Shown piece after piece: positions 34,611-44,056 of a DNA stretch of 64,000 nucleotides. The DNA lies in NCBI GenBank assembly GCA_009784575.1, contig WRBK01000001.1:62001-126000 (forward strand). Direction: 5' to 3'. How positions within the stretch are numbered: the first letter of the stretch is position 1; each line of letters starts with the position of its first letter. The notes beneath the pieces are model-generated. The model had not been told where the DNA came from. It searched no databases and worked only from the letters and a program-made list of their open reading frames with translations. The translations under genes were made by a program, and so were the position numbers. The DNA is from Defluviitaleaceae bacterium (lineage in GTDB: Bacteria; Bacillota; Clostridia; Lachnospirales; WRAX01).

Positions 34611-35265
34611 GGTTAAGTTTGGTGATAATAGGCTAGCGGATTATATAAATAGCCTTTCGCCCCTGATGGCTGACAGGTTAGGTGAATTTCAGCAAAGTGC
34701 ATACAATGAAGGCTTGCCCATAATAAAGCGAGATGTTGCTAACTTTCTGGCAACTATGATAGTGACCAAACAGCCGAGAAATATCCTAGAAATTGGATGT
34801 GCTGTTGGCTTTTCTTCGGCGTTATTTGCAAAATTCATGCCTGAGGATGGCAAAATTACTACCATTGACCGCTATGAATATATGATAAAACGTGCCAAGC
34901 AAAACTTTGATTTGCTTGGCATTGCGGATAAAATCAGTATTATTGAGCAATGTGCATCTTTGGTACTACCAAGATTGACCAGCGAAGATGCGAAGTTTGA
35001 CTTTATTTTTATGGACTGCGGAAAAGGGCAATATTTACACTTTTTGCCATATTGCTTGCAAATGTTAAAAAGTGGCGGGCTTTTTGTTACAGATGATGTT
35101 TTGCAAAATGGCGATGTCGCGCTAGAGTTTGCCGAAATTACAAAAAGGCAACGCACTACATATAAAAATATGCGTGAATTTTTGGCGACTTCGACCTCTT
35201 TAGAAGGCTTTGTGTCCAGCATTTTACCTATTGGTGATGGTTTGTTGATTATTGCAAGGGAGTGA
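34603..35265 (+). CDS. trmR: tRNA 5-hydroxyuridine methyltransferase TrmR (YrrM-like)
   Basis: O-methyltransferase family 3: ILEIGCAVGFSSALFAKFMP (motif I), KITTIDRYEYMIKRAKQNF, and DFIFMDCGKGQYLHFLPYCLQML. TrmR makes mo5U from ho5U at the tRNA wobble position, and the U32 protein next door makes ho5U, which supports this. ATG 34603 overlaps the mltG end by 8 bases and is closer to the family start than the track ATG 34585. Confidence 0.88.
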   Translation: MNRVKFGDNRLADYINSLSPLMADRLGEFQQSAYNEGLPIIKRDVANFLATMIVTKQPRNILEIGCAVGFSSALFAKFMPEDGKITTIDRYEYMIKRAKQNFDLLGIADKISIIEQCASLVLPRLTSEDAKFDFIFMDCGKGQYLHFLPYCLQMLKSGGLFVTDDVLQNGDVALEFAEITKRQRTTYKNMREFLATSTSLEGFVSSILPIGDGLLIIARE

Positions 35266-35270
35266 AGCAT

Positions 35271-36500
35271 GTGCAAAAAGTTGAATTATTAGCACCAGCG
35301 GGGGATTTCGAGAGACTACAGGTGGCTGTAGCTTTTGGTGCTGATGCCGTATATATGGGCGGCACAGCTCTTGGACTACGCGCTGCCGCTAGAAATTTTA
35401 ATAATGAACAAATGAAAATAGCTATAAAATACGCTCATGCACGCGGCGTTAAAGTGTATATCACCGCAAATATATTCGCTCACAACTCTGACCTAGATGA
35501 CATGGCGGACTATTTTAAAGAGGTGCAAGAAATGGGTGCAGATGCGCTTATTATAAGTGACCCTGGTGTTTTTGCGATAGCGTGTCAAGCTGTGCCTGAA
35601 ATGGAAATACATATTAGTACACAAGCAAATGTTACCAACTATAGCACTGCGCTGTTTTGGGCTGACTTAGGCGCTTCTCGCGTTATTTTGGCTCGTGAGC
35701 TTTCACTAAAAGAAATTAGTGCAATCCATGAGAGGGTCGATGGCAAAATTGAGCTGGAAACCTTTGTGCATGGTGCGGTTTGCATGGCATATAGTGGGCG
35801 TTGCTTCCTTTCGGCATACATGAACAATCGTGATGCTAACAAAGGTGCTTGCGCCAATAATTGCCGATTCAATTACGCTCTTGTGGAAGAACATCGCCCA
35901 GGTGTATATTTTCCCATAGAAGAGACTGATGGGCGCGGTACACATATACTTAGCTCAAAAGATTTATGCATGATTGCATACTTGCCAGAAATGCTGACAG
36001 CGGGCGTTACCAGCCTTAAAATTGAGGGTCGAATGAAAACCCCTCATTATGTCGCGGCGGTGACTTCGGCTTATCGAGCCGCCATTGATGATTATTACAC
36101 TGATATTGAACTTTACAAGTCAAGCATCCCGCGATATATGTCAGAGATTAATAAATCTGCCAATCGTGAATTTTCCACAGGATTCTACCTAGGGAGACCA
36201 GATAGTGATGCGCAGGTATTTGATGGCGTGCATAGCAAAACTTATGATTTTGTTGGGGTTGTGCAGGATTATGATACCCAAAGTGGCATTGCCACCATAG
36301 AGCAACGTAATAAATTTGTAATAGGTGACAAGGTGGAGTTTTTAAGGGCTGGTGCTAGTAATTTTGTGCAAGAAATTGTAGAAATACATGATATTGACGG
36401 CAATAAGGTTGAAGCTGCACCACACGCCCAACAATTGCTAAAAATAAAAACAATGCAACCTGTTTCTGTTTTTGATATTATGCGGGTAAAAATGTTATGA
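35271..36500 (+). CDS. U32 family protein, tRNA uridine hydroxylation (TrhP/YrrO-like)
   Basis: Peptidase U32 family: VELLAPAGDFERLQVAVAFGADAVYMGG start, HISTQANVTNYS, LARELSLKEI, FVHGAVCMAYSGRCFLSAYM and GACANNCRFNY (cluster Cys). These proteins are linked to prephenate-dependent 5-hydroxyuridine in tRNA. GTG at 35271 follows AAGGGAGTGA; the track GTG at 35262 is inside it. 409 residues. Acts just before TrmR in the pathway. Confidence 0.9.
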   Translation: MQKVELLAPAGDFERLQVAVAFGADAVYMGGTALGLRAAARNFNNEQMKIAIKYAHARGVKVYITANIFAHNSDLDDMADYFKEVQEMGADALIISDPGVFAIACQAVPEMEIHISTQANVTNYSTALFWADLGASRVILARELSLKEISAIHERVDGKIELETFVHGAVCMAYSGRCFLSAYMNNRDANKGACANNCRFNYALVEEHRPGVYFPIEETDGRGTHILSSKDLCMIAYLPEMLTAGVTSLKIEGRMKTPHYVAAVTSAYRAAIDDYYTDIELYKSSIPRYMSEINKSANREFSTGFYLGRPDSDAQVFDGVHSKTYDFVGVVQDYDTQSGIATIEQRNKFVIGDKVEFLRAGASNFVQEIVEIHDIDGNKVEAAPHAQQLLKIKTMQPVSVFDIMRVKML

Positions 36501-36892
36501 TTTATGGAATAGGCACTGATATTATCGAAATATCGCGTATTGCTAGAGCAACCAAAGGCAAAGCGTTTTTGGCGAAATGCTTCACCGAAGCGGAAATGCA
36601 GAGATGCAATAATGCAGGTGTTACTGCTGCTGAAAACTTTGCGGGTTATTTCGCTGCGAAAGAAGCGGTGGCAAAGGCTCTTGGGACAGGCTTTCGCGGC
36701 TTTGTTCCGCGCGACATAGAAATCCATCATGATGATTTAGGAAAACCCATTGCTGTGCTCGCTGACCACATACAGTCGCCTAATAATGCCATTATACACA
36801 TAAGCATTTCTCATGGCAAAGAACACGCCACGGCCATAGCTGTAATAGAGGTGATATCATGCGTAAACGACCCGAAAATATCAGGGGAATAA
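36497..36892 (+). CDS. acpS: Holo-[acyl-carrier-protein] synthase AcpS
   Basis: Transfers 4'-phosphopantetheine to acyl carrier protein. Motifs IYGIGTDIIEISRI and FAGYFAAKEAVAKALG carry the Mg-binding residues. 131 residues. Overlaps the U32 gene by 4 bases and the next gene by 34. Confidence 0.93.
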   Translation: MIYGIGTDIIEISRIARATKGKAFLAKCFTEAEMQRCNNAGVTAAENFAGYFAAKEAVAKALGTGFRGFVPRDIEIHHDDLGKPIAVLADHIQSPNNAIIHISISHGKEHATAIAVIEVISCVNDPKISGE

Positions 36893-38622
36893 GGCGAGAT
36901 GCGCATGTATCCAGAGGGAGAAGGTCTTCTGGTGCAAGTGCAAGCCAATCTCATAGAAGATTACCCAAAAGAAGGCTTCGCATAGAGGCTTTTTTTGCCT
37001 TTATCTTTGTTCTTATAATTTTTTACATAATTGGATATTTTTACACAAATATGCGCCGCCCAGAAATATCACAAATGCGCGTTGAGATGGGTGTTTTGGC
37101 ATATCCAGAGACTTTTAGCGGCATCATTATCCGTGATGAGGTGGTATATTTTGCTAATGAATCTGGAGCGTTGCTGTTTCATGTAGAAAATCATGAAAGG
37201 GTGCGTGCAGGGCATGTTGTGGCAAGCATACAAGATGCTGGACAGGTAGCGACATACCGTGAAAACCTTGCAACCATAGACCAAGATGCTGTGAATATGC
37301 TACGACAGCGCACTGGTGTTGCCATCAATGAGGAAGAGATTGCACGGCGAAATCGCGCTATAATGGAGTATATCGACAGCTTGGCTTTTGGCATAACATC
37401 AGGTAGCATAGATGGGATTTTTGCGTTAGGCGATACGGTACGCGTAAGTATGCAAAACCGCAACATGCTCTATTTTACAGATGAAATAGCCATGATTGAT
37501 TATGCATCTGCCAGGGCGCGTGCTTTAGCTGGTTTGGGTGGGGCTATTAGCGATGTACGAGCCACATCTGCTGGCATCTTTTCCAATACAATTGATGGGC
37601 TGGAAGCTGAACTGAGCATTGCCAATATGGCAAATATACCCAGAGAGCTGACTGCTGCAATCGAACCTCTAACCACATTCTACAGACCCGAGGTGACATC
37701 TGGTGATGCGCTATTTCGGATTGTGCGCTCCAATGATTGGTATATAGCTGCATATATTAGTAATGATTATGCCGCAAACTGGGGTACAAATACGACTGTT
37801 ACATTATTTATAGAAGAAGGCACTTCTGTTATGCCCCTAGCGGTGCAGGTGCATAGCCTAAGCGATGTAGGTCATGGAGAAGCATACGCAATCTTCCGCA
37901 CAAACAATGACTTAATGCACTTTATAGACCGTAGAAATGTCACATTTCGCTTGTCACGCGATGCACAGGAGGGTTTTAAAATTCCACATACTGCCATCGT
38001 GGAGCGTAGTCGTTTCCCTGTTCCTGCGGACTTCACCTTTGTTACCAATAATGTGCGCGCTGTCAACTTAATGACAGGTACAGGCAATGCAAACATAACT
38101 GAATCGGTGACGGGTAGTTTTAGTGCTGATGGCGAGAGATTTTTCATAATGGCTGATAGCGGCAGACTGCGTGTAGGCGATACGCTGATACGGAATCAAG
38201 AGCTATTGCAACTAGAAGAATATATGAGCGAAATCCCTGCTCGATTTGTTTTTGATGCTGAAGGCGGATGGGCAGTAAGTTTGATGATGGTAGATAATGT
38301 GATTGTTACACAACGCGTGTCTGGCAACTTTAACTCCAGTGGGAGCGTGTTTTTGTTAGCAGAAAATAGCAATAGCTTGAGGTCTGGGGATATCTTGGTT
38401 ATAGAGGAAGCACATTTTCGCTTAGAAGTCGTAGATACCGTAAAAGGCGTTTTTGTGACAAATATTGGGGCAACGCAGTTCAGAGAAGTGTCCCTAGAAG
38501 GTTTTTTTGACGAAAATGCAGATTATATTATTCTTGACCCTGCACGAAACCCAAATTTACGCCTTTTCGACAGAATAGCGGCAGATGCACGCGCGGTTTC
38601 TGATAGACTATTGTTACATTAG
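36859..38622 (+). CDS. HlyD-like membrane protein upstream of sepF
   Basis: 587 residues. Basic N-terminus (RRLPKRRLRIE), one transmembrane helix (AFFAFIFVLIIFYIIGYFY) and a large external part with a barrel-sandwich hybrid-like segment (SGALLFHVENHERVRAGHVVASI), a long helical stretch, then more HlyD-like strands. This family sits upstream of sepF in many Clostridia and may be a cell-wall or division factor; it has no outer-membrane partner here. Start ATG follows AGAGGTGATATC. Confidence 0.75.
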   Translation: MRKRPENIRGIRRDAHVSRGRRSSGASASQSHRRLPKRRLRIEAFFAFIFVLIIFYIIGYFYTNMRRPEISQMRVEMGVLAYPETFSGIIIRDEVVYFANESGALLFHVENHERVRAGHVVASIQDAGQVATYRENLATIDQDAVNMLRQRTGVAINEEEIARRNRAIMEYIDSLAFGITSGSIDGIFALGDTVRVSMQNRNMLYFTDEIAMIDYASARARALAGLGGAISDVRATSAGIFSNTIDGLEAELSIANMANIPRELTAAIEPLTTFYRPEVTSGDALFRIVRSNDWYIAAYISNDYAANWGTNTTVTLFIEEGTSVMPLAVQVHSLSDVGHGEAYAIFRTNNDLMHFIDRRNVTFRLSRDAQEGFKIPHTAIVERSRFPVPADFTFVTNNVRAVNLMTGTGNANITESVTGSFSADGERFFIMADSGRLRVGDTLIRNQELLQLEEYMSEIPARFVFDAEGGWAVSLMMVDNVIVTQRVSGNFNSSGSVFLLAENSNSLRSGDILVIEEAHFRLEVVDTVKGVFVTNIGATQFREVSLEGFFDENADYIILDPARNPNLRLFDRIAADARAVSDRLLLH

Positions 38623-38708
38623 TCGTAAAAAGATGTAGATTTCATGATTCCTTGTGCATTTTGACGAGATAAAAATATGGCAATTTTCATATAATGACAA
38701 AAAAATTG

Positions 38709-38737
38709 TTGACAAACCTTTGGAAAACGTGCATAAT
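38709..38737 (+). promoter_or_regulatory. Strong promoter for sepF operon
   Basis: Consensus TTGACA - 17 bases - CATAAT, in the 179-base gap before sepF. The rest of the gap shows no feature. Confidence 0.8.
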
Positions 38738-38801
38738 AGTAGTCTAACCTGACTCTATATATTGTTTACACATGACAAGAGGCTTTTCAAGGAGGAAAAC
38801 C

Positions 38802-39392
38802 ATGAGCATATTAAATTCTTTAAGAAACCTCGTCTCGCAAAGAGGATATGACGACGACGATTATTTATTCGAAGATGAGTTTGATAACGAAGATGATGAT
38901 AGGTACATACCGAACGGACGATATGAAGAAGAGCCAATTCCTAGAGCTGGCGCACGTCGTAGCTCTTCGCGTGATAATGAACGCTCCCGCAATTCGGAGT
39001 TCACAAAGCGTGTAGAAACCCCTGAAAGAGGCAGCCGCGCTAGTAGCCAAAAATATACCGAAAAAGAAAAGGATGTCTTTGCTATACATCCTGTTTCTGA
39101 ACTGGATATCATTGTTTCTGAGCCTTTGGTATTTGAAGACGGGCCTGCTATTTGCGATTTGCTAAAGCAACGTAAGCCTGTTATTGTGAACATGGGTAGC
39201 GTGGGTGTTCGTGAGGCTCAACGCATTATGGACTTTTTGGCGGGAGCAATCTATTCTGTGAATGGTGACCTTCATGTAATAACAGACCGCATATACATTG
39301 CCACCCCTGAGAATGTTTCGGTTTCTGACCAGACGAAAGAGCAACTAAAGCAACATGGTATTTTCTCTAACTTCTTTGGCTCGCGTCAATAA
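38802..39392 (+). CDS. sepF: Cell division protein SepF
   Basis: SepF bundles FtsZ and anchors it to the membrane. N-terminal amphipathic helix MSILNSLRNLVSQRG, acidic/Arg/Ser linker, and the conserved C-terminal domain with RKPVIVNMGSVGVREAQRIMDFLAGAIYSVNGDLHVITDRIYIATPENV. ATG follows AAGGAGGAAAACC; the track start is 10 codons earlier and spans that site. 196 residues. Confidence 0.93.
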   Translation: MSILNSLRNLVSQRGYDDDDYLFEDEFDNEDDDRYIPNGRYEEEPIPRAGARRSSSRDNERSRNSEFTKRVETPERGSRASSQKYTEKEKDVFAIHPVSELDIIVSEPLVFEDGPAICDLLKQRKPVIVNMGSVGVREAQRIMDFLAGAIYSVNGDLHVITDRIYIATPENVSVSDQTKEQLKQHGIFSNFFGSRQ

Positions 39393-39409
39393 ACGGAGGT
39401 TTTGTTTTC

Positions 39410-39700
39410 GTGAATCTTATAGTTGCTGATGCTGTTGTCATAATAGGAAACCTACTCATAGCTCTGCTGTTTCTTAGGGCTATAATGTCGTGGATGCCTT
39501 TTAATCCAAGCGGTATTGGTGGCACAGTTTATAGAATACTCTCTGCTATCACAGAACCATTGATATCGCCAGTAAGGCGTCTGGTACAGCGTTCTCCAAT
39601 AAGTGGGTCAGGCATGTTAATTGATTTTTCGCCCATGTTGGTTATGCTTGCGATTTTTCTTTTAACCCCTATAATTACAGACCTTTTGCGTAATATGTAA
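39410..39700 (+). CDS. ylmG: YggT/YlmG family membrane protein
   Basis: 96 residues, two hydrophobic segments at the ends and the family core FLRAIMSWMPFNP...LISPVRRLV. Located between sepF and ylmH, the usual division cluster order; its exact function is unknown. GTG start after ACGGAGGTTTTG. Confidence 0.9.
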   Translation: MNLIVADAVVIIGNLLIALLFLRAIMSWMPFNPSGIGGTVYRILSAITEPLISPVRRLVQRSPISGSGMLIDFSPMLVMLAIFLLTPIITDLLRNM

Positions 39701-39701
39701 T

Positions 39702-40499
39702 ATGACAAAAAAACTACATGAGTTATCTCGATTTTTAGGTAAATTGCACAAATCTGATTCAGACTATGCTTTTGCGAAGGTGCTGGATCAGGTTTATTTG
39801 TGTCTTGAAAGCGGAATACCTCAATTTACAAACTTCCTTGACCCTTTAAGACTTAATTTCGCACAAAATAGTTTGCGTGAACTAGATAAATTTGGCATTG
39901 ATGTTTTGGTCAATGGAGGATATAATGGAGCAGAGCGTAAAATATTAGGGTTTTTTCCTGAGCATGAAGGCAATGCAGGCTTTCCTATCGCAAAAATACT
40001 GATACAATATGAGGCTAAGTATGCAAACTTAACACATAGTGACTTTTTAGGGGCAATATTGGGTCTTGGGTTAGATAGAAGCGTGATTGGCGATGTTGTG
40101 ATACTGCCTACATCTGCTGTCATCTTGGCTGAAGCGCATATCTCTGACTTTTTGCTATCAAATCTTCACAAAGTGGGCAAAACATCGGTTTCAACCAGAT
40201 GCTTAGCAGATGATGAACATTTTTTCGGCATGGATAATCGCGTACGTGACAGGCTTATATGCTCATCACCTAGGCTTGATAATGTCTTAGCTGTAGCCTT
40301 CAAGCTGTCACGAAGCGATGCTGCATCGCTCATAAAGTCTGGCAAAGCCTTTATTAACTGGCAGGAAGCTAATTCACCAACCAAGACTATCAAAGAAGGT
40401 GACATGCTCACTTTACGTAAACACGGGCGTGTACAAATTGTAGAATTTGCAGGGAAATCAAAAAAAGACTATTTTCTGATTGACATTATTCGATTTTGA
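39702..40499 (+). CDS. ylmH: YlmH S4-domain RNA-binding protein
   Basis: 265 residues; N-terminal domain with TNFLDPLRLNFAQ and GFFPEHEGNAGFPIAKILI, and a C-terminal S4 RNA-binding domain (RLDNVLAVAFKLSRSDAASLIKSGKAFIN). YlmH binds ribosome-nascent chain complexes in quality control and lies in the division cluster. The ribosome site is weak; the gene begins 2 bases after ylmG. Confidence 0.9.
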   Translation: MTKKLHELSRFLGKLHKSDSDYAFAKVLDQVYLCLESGIPQFTNFLDPLRLNFAQNSLRELDKFGIDVLVNGGYNGAERKILGFFPEHEGNAGFPIAKILIQYEAKYANLTHSDFLGAILGLGLDRSVIGDVVILPTSAVILAEAHISDFLLSNLHKVGKTSVSTRCLADDEHFFGMDNRVRDRLICSSPRLDNVLAVAFKLSRSDAASLIKSGKAFINWQEANSPTKTIKEGDMLTLRKHGRVQIVEFAGKSKKDYFLIDIIRF

Positions 40500-40507
40500 G
40501 GTTTATT

Positions 40508-41671
40508 ATGCAAAAAATAGGTATTATGGGCGGCACTTTTGACCCTATCCACAATGGACATCTCATAGCGGCACAAGAGGTTTTGCAGAAACTTGAACTA
40601 GATAAAATAATTTTTGTGCCTACAGGTACGCCGCCGCTAAAAGATGCTACAAAAACAACACATGCACATCATAGGCATATACTGTGTGTTCTTGCCACTT
40701 TGGATAATCCAAATTTCTCCGTAAGCACCATCGAAATTGACCGTGAAGGGACAAGCTATACGATAGATACCATTGAACAGTTGAAAAATGAATATCCTAA
40801 CGATGAGCTATACTTTATTGTGGGTGCAGATGTTGTAGCAAATTTTCATAAATGGCGTCGATTTGAAGATATTTTGCAAATGTGTAAAATTGTAACGACT
40901 ACAAGACCTAGAAGCCAGCTAAATATTGAAGAAAATAGAATTATTGCGCTAGAGATTTCTGATATTGATATCTCATCCACAAAAATACGTGAGCTACTTG
41001 CGCAAGGCATAATGCCTAGATATCTCATGCCACAATCTGCTTGCGACTATATTGTAAAAGAGCAACTATATAGCTACAATCAAAGCTTTGGGCATATCAA
41101 GAAAGATTTGCAGATGCAACTATCCGCTGAAAGGTTTGCACACACACTATCTGTAGTGAAAGAAGCAGAAAGTCTGGGTCGCTACCATTTTCAGGATTCC
41201 GAAGCTATTAAGAAATTACGGCTTGCAGCACTTTTGCACGATTGCGCAAAGAATTTTTGTGAAGAGCGACCTTTTGATATCATTAACTCTTTATGTCAAG
41301 AAAATAATGTTGAACTGGGCGACTTTTTTAGTAATGCACCTGAGCTTGCACATGGTCTTGTAGGGGCTGCCATAGCTAAGTCAAGATACAGTATAATCGA
41401 CCATGATATACTTGATGCTATTACCTGCCATACTTTTGGTAAATCAAATATGACAATTTTTGATAAAATTGTATATATTGCAGATTTTATCGAACCAACA
41501 AGACCTTATAGCAATGTGCGCAAACATGCTCGTGAGATTGCCTATAGAAACTTGGATGAGGCGATGATATATATTTTGAAATTCACTATAGAAAAAACAG
41601 CCGCAAAAGGACTGCCTATGCATCCAGATAGTGCGGCGGCACTAAAATATTTGGAGGAAAACCATGGATAA
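40508..41671 (+). CDS. nadD: Fused NadD nicotinate-nucleotide adenylyltransferase and YqeK HD phosphohydrolase
   Basis: Residues 1-195 are NadD, which makes nicotinic acid adenine dinucleotide: GIMGGTFDPIHNGHLIAAQEV, VPTGTPPLKD and ISSTKIRELLAQG. Residues ~200-387 are YqeK, a symmetrical Ap4A hydrolase with HD motifs: RFAHTLSVVKEAESLG, LAALLHDCAKNF and HTFGKSNMTIFDKIVYIADFIEP. In Bacillus these are adjacent separate genes; here they are one frame. ATG 40508 follows GAGGTTTATT. rsfS follows, keeping the yqeJ-yqeK-rsfS order. Confidence 0.92.
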   Translation: MQKIGIMGGTFDPIHNGHLIAAQEVLQKLELDKIIFVPTGTPPLKDATKTTHAHHRHILCVLATLDNPNFSVSTIEIDREGTSYTIDTIEQLKNEYPNDELYFIVGADVVANFHKWRRFEDILQMCKIVTTTRPRSQLNIEENRIIALEISDIDISSTKIRELLAQGIMPRYLMPQSACDYIVKEQLYSYNQSFGHIKKDLQMQLSAERFAHTLSVVKEAESLGRYHFQDSEAIKKLRLAALLHDCAKNFCEERPFDIINSLCQENNVELGDFFSNAPELAHGLVGAAIAKSRYSIIDHDILDAITCHTFGKSNMTIFDKIVYIADFIEPTRPYSNVRKHAREIAYRNLDEAMIYILKFTIEKTAAKGLPMHPDSAAALKYLEENHG

Positions 41672-42041
41672 TATGGATAATAAAGAAAAGCAGGATGTGA
41701 TGCCAGCTGTAAAAGCGGGATATAATGCTGTGGCAGATAAAATGGGCGAGGATATTATTGTGCTGGATATTCGCGAAGTATCTATCATTTCGGAATATTT
41801 CATCATAGCAAGCGCGAATAATTCTAATCAGTTAAAAGCAATGGCGGACCACATGCAAGAAAAATTGTTTGAGCATGGCGTAAAATTGCGCCATATAGAA
41901 GGCGTGCAAAGTGCTAGGTGGATTTTGCTTGATTTTGGACATATTATAGCACATCTATTTTGCAAAGAGGAACGTGAGTATTACAAGCTAGAGCGACTAT
42001 GGGGCGATGCTCGCGCGATTTTGCCCGATGAATTAGTATAA
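41664..42041 (+). CDS. rsfS: Ribosomal silencing factor RsfS
   Basis: Binds L14 (uL14) and blocks subunit joining when nutrients are low. Motifs KMGEDIIVLDIREVSIISEYFIIASANNSNQL and GHIIAHLFCKEEREYYKLERLWGDA. 125 residues. Overlaps nadD-yqeK by 8 bases. Confidence 0.95.
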   Translation: MDNMDNKEKQDVMPAVKAGYNAVADKMGEDIIVLDIREVSIISEYFIIASANNSNQLKAMADHMQEKLFEHGVKLRHIEGVQSARWILLDFGHIIAHLFCKEEREYYKLERLWGDARAILPDELV

Positions 42042-42064
42042 TAGATTTTGAAAAGGTGGATGTA

Positions 42065-44047
42065 ATGGCAAAAAATAGCAATAAACCCAATAGATATGAC
42101 AATGAAAGCATCACGCAACTGAAAGGTGCTGACCGCGTGCGCTTACGCCCGTCGGTTATTTTTGGTTCGGATGATATTGTCGGCTGTCAGCATTCTATTT
42201 TTGAGATAATCTCAAACTCTATTGACGAAGCACGTGAGGGGTATGGCTCGCGCATAGAAATAACGCGTCATACTGATGGCAGCATTACTAATGTGGATTA
42301 CGGACGTGGCATACCTGTTGATTATAACACTCTTGAGCAGAAATATAACTGGGAGTTAGTTTTTTGTGAGCTATATGCTGGTGGTAAGTATAATAACAAT
42401 GATAGCGAAAACTACCAGTTTAGCTTGGGGCTAAATGGTCTTGGACTTTGCTCCGCTCAGTACGCCTCACGTTTTATGGATGTTAAGATATACCGCGATG
42501 GCTATGAATACTCTTTGTATTTTGAGCGTGGCGAAAATATAGGCGGTCTTAAAAAAGAAATCTCTACAGATAGCCGCACGGGTACGATTATACGCTGGTT
42601 GCCAGATAATGAGGTATTTAAAGATATAGCCGTGCCTTTGGAATACTTCCAAGACATGCTAAAAAAACAGGCGATTGTCAATGATGGCTTGGTTTTTGTG
42701 TTGCATGATGAAGAAAGCGGTGAGGAATTTACATATTGTTATGAAAATGGTATAAAGGACTATATGGCTGAAATTTGCGGCGATACTGCATTAACCGAGC
42801 CTGTGTATTTTACGCATGAGGCATCTGGGCGCGACCGTGAGGACTTGCCTAAGTATCTTCTAAAATTTTCCATGATATTTTGCTTTGATAATAATGTGAA
42901 TCTCCTGCAATATTTCCATAATTCTAGCTTTTTGGAATATGGCGGCTCTCCAGATAGGGCTGTGAAAAATGCCTTTTTATCGGCCATAGATAGCTATATA
43001 CGAAATGCAGGATTGTACAAAAAAGATGAGAAAAAAATAACCTTTACGGATATTGAAGACTCTCTTGTGCTGATTTCTAACTCGTTTTCCACTGTAACCA
43101 GCTATGAAAATCAGACAAAAAAAGCTATAAATAATAAATTCATACAAGAAGCCATGACGGATTTTTTGAAAAAAAGTCTAGCTGTATATTTTGTGGAAAA
43201 CAAAGCTGAAGCAGATAAGATAATGGCACAAGTTATGGTCAATAAACGCAGCCGCGAAACAGCCGAAAAAACACGCCTTTCTGTTAAGAAAAAACTAACA
43301 GGTGGCATGGACTTTACGAATCGCGCAGAAAAGTTTGTTAATTGCCGTACGCGTGATATCACACGTCGTGAGCTATATATAGTGGAGGGGGATTCTGCCC
43401 TCGGAGCTTGCAAGCTAGGGCGCGATGCGGAGTTTCAAGCCATTATGCCTGTGCGCGGCAAAATCCTTAATTGCCTGAAAGCTGACTATAATAAGATTTT
43501 TGCAAATGATATTATAACAGACTTGATACGCGTGCTTGGTTGCGGCGTTGAGGTTAATTCTAAGCATAATAAAGATTTGAACTCCTTTGATATGGATAAG
43601 TTAAATTGGGCTAAAATTGTTATCTGTACAGATGCTGATTATGACGGTTTCCAAATTCGTACGCTAATACTCACTATGCTTTATCGCCTAATGCCTGCTC
43701 TAATCACTGAAAAAAAGGTCTACATAGCCGAATCGCCGCTATACGAAATAACGTCGGGCAAGGACACATTTTTTGCATATAGTGATGCAGAGAAAAACGC
43801 TATAACTGCCAAAATCAAGGGCAAATATCATATACAGCGCAGCAAGGGCTTGGGTGAAAACGAGCCAGATATGATGTGGCAAACCACTATGAATCCTGCC
43901 ACGCGCAAGCTTGTTCAAGTGTTGCCAGAAGATATGGAGGCAACACGTCAGATGTTCGATGTGCTTTTGGGTGATAATATTAAGGGTCGCAAGGAATTTA
44001 TCGAGCTTAATGGGCATAAATATATGGATATGGTTGATGTTGTGTGA
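42065..44047 (+). CDS. Type IIA topoisomerase subunit B (GyrB/ParE paralogue)
   Basis: 660 residues. GHKL ATPase motifs IFEIISNSIDEAREG and DYGRGIPVD, LGLNGLGLCSAQYAS, then Toprim EGDSALGACKLGRDAEFQAIMPVRGKIL and ICTDADYDGFQIRTLIL. It has the subunit B order but diverges from housekeeping GyrB (TDADVDGSHI), and there is no subunit A partner nearby. ATG 42065 follows AAAGGTGGATGTA. Likely the second clostridial type IIA enzyme; its partner lies elsewhere. Confidence 0.85.
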   Translation: MAKNSNKPNRYDNESITQLKGADRVRLRPSVIFGSDDIVGCQHSIFEIISNSIDEAREGYGSRIEITRHTDGSITNVDYGRGIPVDYNTLEQKYNWELVFCELYAGGKYNNNDSENYQFSLGLNGLGLCSAQYASRFMDVKIYRDGYEYSLYFERGENIGGLKKEISTDSRTGTIIRWLPDNEVFKDIAVPLEYFQDMLKKQAIVNDGLVFVLHDEESGEEFTYCYENGIKDYMAEICGDTALTEPVYFTHEASGRDREDLPKYLLKFSMIFCFDNNVNLLQYFHNSSFLEYGGSPDRAVKNAFLSAIDSYIRNAGLYKKDEKKITFTDIEDSLVLISNSFSTVTSYENQTKKAINNKFIQEAMTDFLKKSLAVYFVENKAEADKIMAQVMVNKRSRETAEKTRLSVKKKLTGGMDFTNRAEKFVNCRTRDITRRELYIVEGDSALGACKLGRDAEFQAIMPVRGKILNCLKADYNKIFANDIITDLIRVLGCGVEVNSKHNKDLNSFDMDKLNWAKIVICTDADYDGFQIRTLILTMLYRLMPALITEKKVYIAESPLYEITSGKDTFFAYSDAEKNAITAKIKGKYHIQRSKGLGENEPDMMWQTTMNPATRKLVQVLPEDMEATRQMFDVLLGDNIKGRKEFIELNGHKYMDMVDVV

Positions 44048-44056
44048 GGTATATAC

